Of a stretch of DNA of 28,993 nucleotides, positions 24,004 to 28,993 are shown one piece after another. The stretch comes from Mesostigma viride (lineage: Eukaryota > Streptophyta > Mesostigmatophyceae > Mesostigmatales > Mesostigmataceae). The stretch lies in the NCBI GenBank assembly GCA_009746045.1, contig RPFO01000819.1, positions 942,882-971,874 of the forward strand, written 5' to 3'. A model generated the notes under the pieces. The model ran no database searches and was not told the origin of the DNA. It saw only the letters and a list, made by a program, of their open reading frames with translations. The translations under genes and the position numbers were made by a program. Position 1 is the stretch's first letter. The number at the start of each line of letters is the position of its first letter.

Positions 24004-26081
24004 TGATAGGAGAGAAGGGTTCGCAGCGCGGGCTCCGGCTCAGGTGCAAAGCGAACGAATTTATTAGGGGGACGGCCAAGCCTGGCAGCCATACCTGAGC
24101 TGAAGTTGCCCCGGCGGATCCCCACACGTGCTGGGGAGCAGGTGACCGTCGATGCCGGTGGCGATGGCGGTGACGGCGGGGGCCGAGCAGGGGGCTGGGG
24201 CGCTGGCACGGCGGTATCCATGGGGGTCGCCGTCATTGGAGGAAGGTCCTGGCCGTTAATGCGGACGATGAAGACGCCATTAAAGAGGCGGGCATAGATG
24301 CTGCACCGTAGTTGCGGGTTGGCCTGCTTGGCTGCCCGAGCCTCGTGGACCTCCGGCCGGTTCAAAGCGGCAGCCCGGGCCTCAAGCTGCTCCGGGGTAT
24401 AGTAATCGTCGATGCTCAGTTGGGTATCGTGGAGGTTCCGGCGGGCCTTCTGCACCTGCAGTTTGTCCTCCTTGCGGTGGAATTCCACCAAGACAGGGGC
24501 GGTGGGGCCGCCGAGCCGTCGTGCCGTTTTGATGACGACGCTTTGGGCCACGCCGAGCTTCCCCAGGAAGGGGTCGCCCCGGAGGTAGGTGCCCAGGCGT
24601 GCATCGTTGACGTTCGAGGGGACGCCACGTACCACAATACTGCATGAGCGAATGGGTTCGTGCATAGCATCCCTTGTGCTGGCCTTGACGGCTGTTTTGA
24701 TTTCGTTGATGAGCTCCGTAGGGTTCTGAAGCGTGGCGGCATAGGTGGTCTTGGCAGGAGTTATGGAGGCGGCAAGTTGTTGCTGGAGCTGGTGGAGGAG
24801 CTGCTGCTGCTGCTGCAGCCCTGCTGCAATGTGGGTGATGGCAGAGTGGATGGAGGTGTCGGCGTGTGAGGAATGGGCGTGGTGGGTGGCGAGGTGGTTG
24901 TGGACAGGGTTGAGGGCAGCGTTGAGGAGGGGAGGGAGGCGATCGAAGCACGTATTGGCGACTTGCTTGGCGGTGATGTTGATGGCGGCCGCAACAGTGG
25001 GGTCGGCTCCCAGGTCCAGAGAGGCCATGACAAAGCGCTCAAGGGCGCTGTCGGAAAGACGGGAGCACGTCCACCAGACTGCGAGGCAGAGGTCAGTGTC
25101 GTCGGGGTCGTCGTGGAGAAAGTCCGACAGGTGGGTAACCTGTTGGTTGCAGTCCCGGATCTCGCACTTTTTCTCGGCAGCCAGGTGCAGGATGGTGAGG
25201 GCGGCAGCTCGGGACAGGCGCATGATGGCGTTAAGGCCTGGCCATTTGCCAGGTAAATATATAATACGCCGTATAATGGAACACTGCTCCACATTAGCCG
25301 GCCACAAATTGATGCGCCGGATCTCACGTGAGCGCCACCGACGAGCACACTGTCGCGACCCAAACGTCTCTAGATACTCACTAGCCCGAGGGGGAGGATG
25401 ACCACGGGAGTCCAGGCCCTGGCCCGGGAGAGGCACTGGGCGGCGGGCAAACAGGATGGGCTGCAGGTGCACCGCACCGTACATAGCACCGGGCGCGGCA
25501 GGGTACTCGACCGTAAGGGCATCCGAAGCCATGATGCCCAGAGGCGGAGGGTAAGCCCACTGGTAACCACCGTAGGTGTCCAAGTCGTTATGACGCCTCG
25601 CCCAGCGATAGAGGACGCGACGAACCAGGATCTCACCCTGGAAGAGAGGATCAGCTACAATAACCATGTCAAACGGAGGCCGATCAGTATCAATGGGTAG
25701 GTTACGGTCCCGTGGCGCCCGACACACCTGGGAAAACCCATAGGACATGGGTGAAATGGACAGCTCCCGAGCGACACGCGGGAGGTCACACTGTCGGCAC
25801 GCAAGCGCTGACATACCATATCCGGGAACGGGCGAATCTCGCGACTCCGGCGAAAAATGCACCACGGAGGGGGCACGTTCCCGGTCGCCCTGGGACAACT
25901 CCCGTAGGGAGTCGGCAGCGCGGAGAGCGCGCTGATCAACACCGCTGGTCCTAACAACCGTAGCCAGCGAGCGAGGGGCCGAAGGTGCAGGAGTCGAAAC
26001 AGGGGTAGGATCCTGCACAGGCGCAGAGGGAGCCGGCACCGCAAGAGGCCGCGACGGACCTGCAACCGCGGCTGACGACAT
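24000..26081 (-). CDS. LINE ORF1 protein, RRM/CTD type
   Basis: From the first ATG (26081) to TGA, 693 residues; the frame is open slightly further upstream but without ATG. A Gln-rich coil (LQQQQQLLHQLQQQL, about 425) precedes SCSIVVRGVPSNVNDARLG and SVVIKTARRLGGPTAPVLVE. The order is that of the RRM plus C-terminal domain of L1-type ORF1 proteins (about residues 477-610), including the KxARRNLHDTQLSIDDYYTP strand-helix segment. Residues 1-300 are unrelated, with RWARRHNDLDTYGGYQWAYP and SEYLETFGSRQCARRWRSRE. The end is Pro/Ser-rich. The protein should bind LINE RNA. Its stop overlaps the ORF2 start. Confidence 0.75.
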   Translation of the reverse strand: MSSAAVAGPSRPLAVPAPSAPVQDPTPVSTPAPSAPRSLATVVRTSGVDQRALRAADSLRELSQGDRERAPSVVHFSPESRDSPVPGYGMSALACRQCDLPRVARELSISPMSYGFSQVCRAPRDRNLPIDTDRPPFDMVIVADPLFQGEILVRRVLYRWARRHNDLDTYGGYQWAYPPPLGIMASDALTVEYPAAPGAMYGAVHLQPILFARRPVPLPGQGLDSRGHPPPRASEYLETFGSRQCARRWRSREIRRINLWPANVEQCSIIRRIIYLPGKWPGLNAIMRLSRAAALTILHLAAEKKCEIRDCNQQVTHLSDFLHDDPDDTDLCLAVWWTCSRLSDSALERFVMASLDLGADPTVAAAINITAKQVANTCFDRLPPLLNAALNPVHNHLATHHAHSSHADTSIHSAITHIAAGLQQQQQLLHQLQQQLAASITPAKTTYAATLQNPTELINEIKTAVKASTRDAMHEPIRSCSIVVRGVPSNVNDARLGTYLRGDPFLGKLGVAQSVVIKTARRLGGPTAPVLVEFHRKEDKLQVQKARRNLHDTQLSIDDYYTPEQLEARAAALNRPEVHEARAAKQANPQLRCSIYARLFNGVFIVRINGQDLPPMTATPMDTAVPAPQPPARPPPSPPSPPASTVTCSPARVGIRRGNFSSGMAARLGRPPNKFVRFAPEPEPALRTLLSYQ

Positions 26082-26729
26082 GGCGCCTCCGCTGGAGGCG
26101 CACCCTCGGGCCACATGTTGAAAATTGGGCCCGTAGGGACAGGCACCTTACCATAAAACTGACTGCCATCAAGACTCCAGTCCGGCACTGGAATCCTCTG
26201 AGGGGGACCCCCTCCCGTCTGAGGGGGACCCCCTCCTGGGCAGCCCACTCGTGTCGCCAAAGAAGCCCCGCAACGGCTGCGACGGAGCTTGGGAAGGCCC
26301 GGAAGCAGCGACGGCGGGCGAAATCGCCGCGGCAGGAGACTCACGCGGAGGCACAGGTAAGGCGACCCCAGGCGCGGAGACAGCAGGAGGCGTAGGAGCC
26401 GCAGCAGCAGACGAAACCGCAGCGATCGAGGGCTCGCCCTGGGGCGCAGGCGAAGCCGCAGTCGCCGAGACAACACGGGAGGGGTAGGTGAAGCAGCAGC
26501 AACAGGCGCCACACCAGGCGCAACGGCAGCGGGCGACTGAGACGCCATGAATGCCCCCAATGCCGGGGCTAAGGACTGGATCTAGGCCTGCATTGCAGAC
26601 ACGGTAGCCGCAAGATTGGCAGAATCTGGACCCACGTACGTCCGGAGGGATAGGAGACGGCTCCACCGACACGCGTCTCGTCGACGCCGACGATGACGGA
26701 ACAGGGGAAGGCGCCGACACTGAGGAGGA
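26082..26729 (-). pseudogene. Frameshifted Pro/Ala-rich coding relic (gag-like or LINE 5' ORF)
   Basis: Three overlapping minus frames each make sense for a while: SVSAPSPVPSSSASTRRVS, then DSANLAATVSAMQA with a stop, then LAPALGAFMASQSPAAVAPG, then SATAASPAPQGEPSIAAVSS, then PVPDWSLDGSQFYGKVPVPT. Together they look like one Pro/Ala/Ser-rich protein broken by several indels and a stop. It could be the gag of a gypsy element or an upstream ORF of the LINE. Two copies of TCTGAGGGGGACCCCCTCC (26201-26237) lie inside, each with a G/C palindrome. Confidence 0.45.
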
Positions 26730-27412
26730 GTGGTAGGCAGTACCAAAGGTGACCTTAGTACCGATAGCAGCAACGAACTGCTGCCAAAAATCTGAGGTAA
26801 ATAATTAATCTTTGTCAGAAATAAAATGTCTACTCAAGCCATGGTATCTATAAACATTATTGCATGAGGTATAGGCGGGCACAATCGCGTGCAGTGAGGT
26901 CAAGGGGACAAGGCACGAGATGGCACATACGCGTAAAACGATCTACAAACACAAGAATCTGAGCATTACACTTATCATTCTTTCTGCCAGGTCCTACAAA
27001 ATCCATCATAAGGGAATCCCATGGCATGATGGGATCAGGAAGGGTCCTAGGCTCGGCTATCTGCCCTACGTTGCTAGGTTTCATTTCCTGACAGGATTGG
27101 CAGGTCCTAACATATTCATCTACATCCTTTAAAAGGGAGGGCCAGTAGTAGGAACGGGTTACTAAATCCCGTACCCGTTTACCGCCCTGGTGAGCAGCTA
27201 AATCATGCAACTCAAAAAGCAATGAGGAGCGACAGATATGAGGGACATAAAGGCGCCATTGAGGGGGAGAATGTGTCAACTGCGCATATAAAAATCCACC
27301 TACAAACTTACAGGGGTATTTACCTAACTGTTGGGGATGGGAGGCAATAGCAGCTAAAGCTTCCGGCTCAGTGGCCGTAAATCTACTGATAAAGCGTTCG
27401 AGATCAGAGGTA
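26730..27412 (-). pseudogene. Ty3/gypsy integrase fragment
   Basis: It encodes the HHCC zinc-binding part (HDLAAHQGGKRVRDLV .. YYWPSLLKDVDEYVRTCQSC), then the catalytic core (PWDSLMMDFVGPG with the first Asp, VFVDRFTRMCHLVP). After RLYLMQ a frameshift is needed to continue as NVYRYHGLSRHFISDKD, then an in-frame stop, then LFTSDFWQQFVAAIGTKVTF ending at GTAYH (26730), where the usual PQTDGQ does not follow. Hence it is broken by one frameshift, one stop and truncation before the catalytic Glu. Upstream it begins abruptly at the palindromic element at 27418. Confidence 0.85.
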
Positions 27413-27417
27413 GGCAT

Positions 27418-27613
27418 AGTTAGGTTAATATTGTGCGGAAACCTTTTTGCCACTTGGGCTTCTCAGGTTCCGCACAATATTACCGGCGATAACCACTCGC
27501 CGGACACTCAAGTTCACGACGTCGTGTCCGGCGAGTGGTTATCGCCGGTAATATTGTGCGGAACCTGAGAAGCCCAAGTGGCAAAAAGGTTTCCGCACAA
27601 TATCAACCTAACT
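27418..27613. repeat. 196-bp inverted repeat (second palindrome family), complete copy
   Basis: Two 90-bp arms with one mismatch (tenth base) enclose a 16-base spacer. Termini are AGTTAGGTT..AACCTAACT. Each arm can also fold alone (AATATTGTGCGGAA with TTCCGCACAATATT; CCGGCGA with TCGCCGG), as do the arms of the 76-bp palindrome at 14530. The sequences are otherwise unrelated. Confidence 0.95.
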
Positions 27614-27848
27614 AAAACCTAGCCTCTTGGGGCGAGGACGAATCACTAGGCTCGGAACACCCGTAGATATGAATATGATCGAATATGAGCGCCGGTCCGC
27701 GCGAATATCGATATGAATATGGTTGAATATGAGCATCTCCTTGGTGCGCATATGATTAGAGCCTGGTGCCAAATCGGAACGACTTATTCCCCCAAATAAT
27801 CCGCTTCCGAGTGGATTCGAACCTGCGCCCCGTAAGGATCCAGGTCTT
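27614..27848 (-). mobile_element. Body of the second palindromic element
   Basis: 235 bp between the complete and the truncated palindrome, ending on the minus strand in a tRNA-like 3' half. It contains the duplicated motif GATATGAATATG..GAATATGAGC (about 27666 and 27710). The first and last 45 bases are partly complementary: TTCCGAG/CTCGGAA, CGCCCC/GGGGCG and CTAGGTTTT/AAGACCTGG. Start AAAACC and end TCTT correspond to the start AAAATTGG and end TCTT of the 250-bp body at 14606. Confidence 0.65.
27803..27848 (-). other. tRNA-Leu-like 3' half
   Basis: Minus strand: AAGACCTGG (anticodon loop and stem), ATCCTTACGGGGCGC, which is close to the long variable arm of tRNA-Leu, GGTTCGAATCC (B box, plus 27813-27823), and CGGAAGC as 3' acceptor. 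The T-stem is imperfect. It aligns with the tRNA-like half at 14806-14855 over the acceptor, T-arm and the TCTTAGTTA junction. Confidence 0.6.
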
Positions 27849-27950
27849 AGTTAGGTTAATATTGTGCGGAAACCTTTTTGCCACTTGGGCTTCTCAGGTT
27901 CCGCACAATATTACCGGCGATAACCACTCGCCGGACACTCAAGTTCACAA
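27849..27950 (+). repeat. Truncated second copy of the 196-bp inverted repeat
   Basis: The left 90-bp arm is repeated exactly, followed by the first ten spacer bases; then the sequence departs (AACGTTGTAACAG). The right arm is missing, so the right end of the element and any target duplication are lost. Confidence 0.9.
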
Positions 27951-28013
27951 CGTTGTAACAGCAGGGATAGAAGGAACAGGATGAGGTTGAGGCCTAGCAG
28001 CATTATCAGGAAG

Positions 28014-28247
28014 TCAGGACCTAATTGAGGGGTGAGCCAAGGTTGCAGGAGGGGCAGGGGCCTGGTTCATACTGAAAGAAGGGTCTTCACTAAATCTGAC
28101 ACGCATACGTTGCTCAAAGGTAGGAGGGGTGACAGAGGAACGACGACGATTGTTATTATTATGATTATTATTACGATTATTATTGTTGGCATTATTAGAA
28201 TTATTAGTGGTAGGTATAGGTGACATCTCTCCACCCACTAGATCCAT
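28014..28247 (-). pseudogene. Asn-rich gag-like fragment of the gypsy relic
   Basis: The frame MDLVGGEMSPIPTTNNSN continues with an Asn-rich microsatellite (AAT/AAC repeats), then TFEQRMRVRFSEDPSFSMNQ and a stop. It lies upstream of the integrase fragment on the same strand, with the whole protease-RT-RNase H part absent, which suggests a deletion. The assignment to Gag is by position and composition only. Confidence 0.35.
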
Positions 28248-28356
28248 GTTCAGTTTGAGGAAGGTTGCAATAAGGAAAAGGACAAAGCCCTAATTCAAGG
28301 CAAGGAAAGCAAAAAGGAAAAACTTTTAATGTCCTAAGAAAGGAAAACAAGTAAAA

Positions 28357-28587
28357 TCAATCCTTTTTAACAACAGTAATGGATAGGGAGCCAAACTCTA
28401 AGGTGAGAGGAGTATCTAGATACACTAGAGGAGGATGACACCGTAGGACGAGGGGGAGATATGGAGGTGGTGTAACCAAAACAAGGCTATCTACCGAAGG
28501 GCGAGCAAGAGGAGCAGGACGAGAATGGAGGCCCACATCTGATTCACTATGAGTTAAAAGGTAGGTCTGAGCTTCTTCAAAGGACAT
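28357..28587 (-). pseudogene. Short unidentified coding relic
   Basis: A 76-codon ATG frame (MSFEEAQTYLLTHSESDVGL .. LVLVTPPPYLPLVLRCHPPL) of plausible protein composition, on the strand of the gypsy relic. No domain is recognised; perhaps part of its 5' region. Confidence 0.3.
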
Positions 28588-28704
28588 AAACTTCTTATAT
28601 TTGGGGACAGTATATGTACGCGACTAAACGAACTTCCTAGCATCGGCCCACGATAAGAAAATAGATGCCCATTGAGGGGTAATAACTACGTAGTACTTAT
28701 TTTG

Positions 28705-28983
28705 CTAAGCTATTATTACTAGTCGAATGAGAAGGAAAAGAACGTCTTGGGGGTACAGCACCAGAGGTAGGGGCTGCAGGCAGGGTAGAAGTATAGTGAC
28801 AGGGGGAGGACGTATTGGCTCACTGGCCCGTTGCTGGGCAGCCCTAACCTTAGGGGTATCAGTAGGGTTACCTTGTACATTGAAGGCAGGGGTAGGGGAC
28901 GACCGATCAGGTTTCATAGGCAATAGTAGGCACTGATATGGGAGTCGTTGAAAGATGGCGCCGAATGGTCGGTCGATGACCAA
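28705..28983 (-). pseudogene. Short unidentified coding relic near the window end
   Basis: A minus frame (SSPTPAFNVQGNPTDTPKVR then AAQQRASEPIRPPPVTILLP) running to near the window edge. Pro-rich and gag-like in composition; possibly the continuation of the gypsy relic beyond the window. Confidence 0.25.
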
Positions 28984-28993
28984 CGCCGTAGCC

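Larger units (their letters stand above)
20267..26081 (-). mobile_element. LINE (non-LTR retrotransposon), L1-like ORF1
   Basis: Read on the minus strand: ORF1 with a central coil and an RRM/CTD-like C-terminus (26081-24000), an ATGA overlap, ORF2 with an APE-type endonuclease and reverse transcriptase (24003-20475), a 3' UTR, a stem-loop and a TTAA-type tail (20290-20267). The 5' end is not defined; it lies between 26081 and the broken integrase at 26729. ORF2 has two frameshifts, so this copy is probably inactive unless these are assembly errors. Confidence 0.85.

Overview
The window is nuclear DNA of a eukaryote, very probably of the green lineage. It has GT..AG introns (donors such as GTAAGT, acceptors such as TGCAG), a plant-type CACTA (En/Spm) DNA transposon, an L1-like LINE, Ty3/gypsy remains, satellites, and TGTAA/AATAAA polyadenylation-type motifs. 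The mix of repeats would suit a large, repeat-rich algal or charophyte genome, but the species cannot be read from the sequence. No ordinary host housekeeping gene, rRNA or intact tRNA gene was recognised: almost everything that can be named is a mobile element.

Layout. (1) 358-1503 is a minus-strand gag-like ORF with a CCHC zinc knuckle. (2) 1594-13113 is one 11.5 kb CACTA element with perfect 25-bp terminal inverted repeats, arrays of 10-bp subterminal repeats, and two divergently transcribed genes. On the minus strand is a six-exon TNP2-type transposase (exons within 5072-9074). On the plus strand is a two-exon, low-complexity accessory protein (9960-12201). The long stretch between the left end and the transposase holds a minisatellite (2455-3262), a possible LINE tail and CpG-rich duplications (4403-4902). 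(3) 13191-13940 is an intact minus-strand ORF of unknown function. Without the CACTA element it would lie about 170 bp upstream of the gag-like ORF, on the same strand. (4) 14530-15257 is a compact element made of three identical perfect 76-bp palindromes alternating with two 250-bp bodies, bounded by a 5-bp target duplication; each body ends in a tRNA-like 3' half. (5) 15263-20266 is largely gene-free, with two palindromes, a C/A-biased tract of 1.2 kb and AT-rich repeats. (6) 20267-26081 is a minus-strand LINE: ORF1 (RRM/CTD type), an ATGA stop-start overlap, then an endonuclease-reverse transcriptase ORF2 broken by two frameshifts, and a tail of stem-loop plus (TTAA)n. (7) 26082-28993 holds remains of a minus-strand Ty3/gypsy element (integrase and proline-rich gag-like pieces). 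It is interrupted by a second palindromic element (27418-27950) built on the same plan as the one at 14530 but with a different palindrome.

How the parts relate. The CACTA transposase should act on the 25-bp ends, and the accessory protein is a candidate partner for the 10-bp subterminal repeats, by analogy with TNPD/TNPA of En/Spm. The LINE could supply reverse transcriptase in trans. The most interesting object is the pair of palindrome-plus-tRNA-like elements. Two palindromes of different sequence sit in the same place in homologous tRNA-like contexts, and the bases beside them form compensating pairs including G-U pairs that exist only in the minus-strand RNA. This suggests a structured, perhaps circular or tandem, RNA-based family that I cannot match to a named class.
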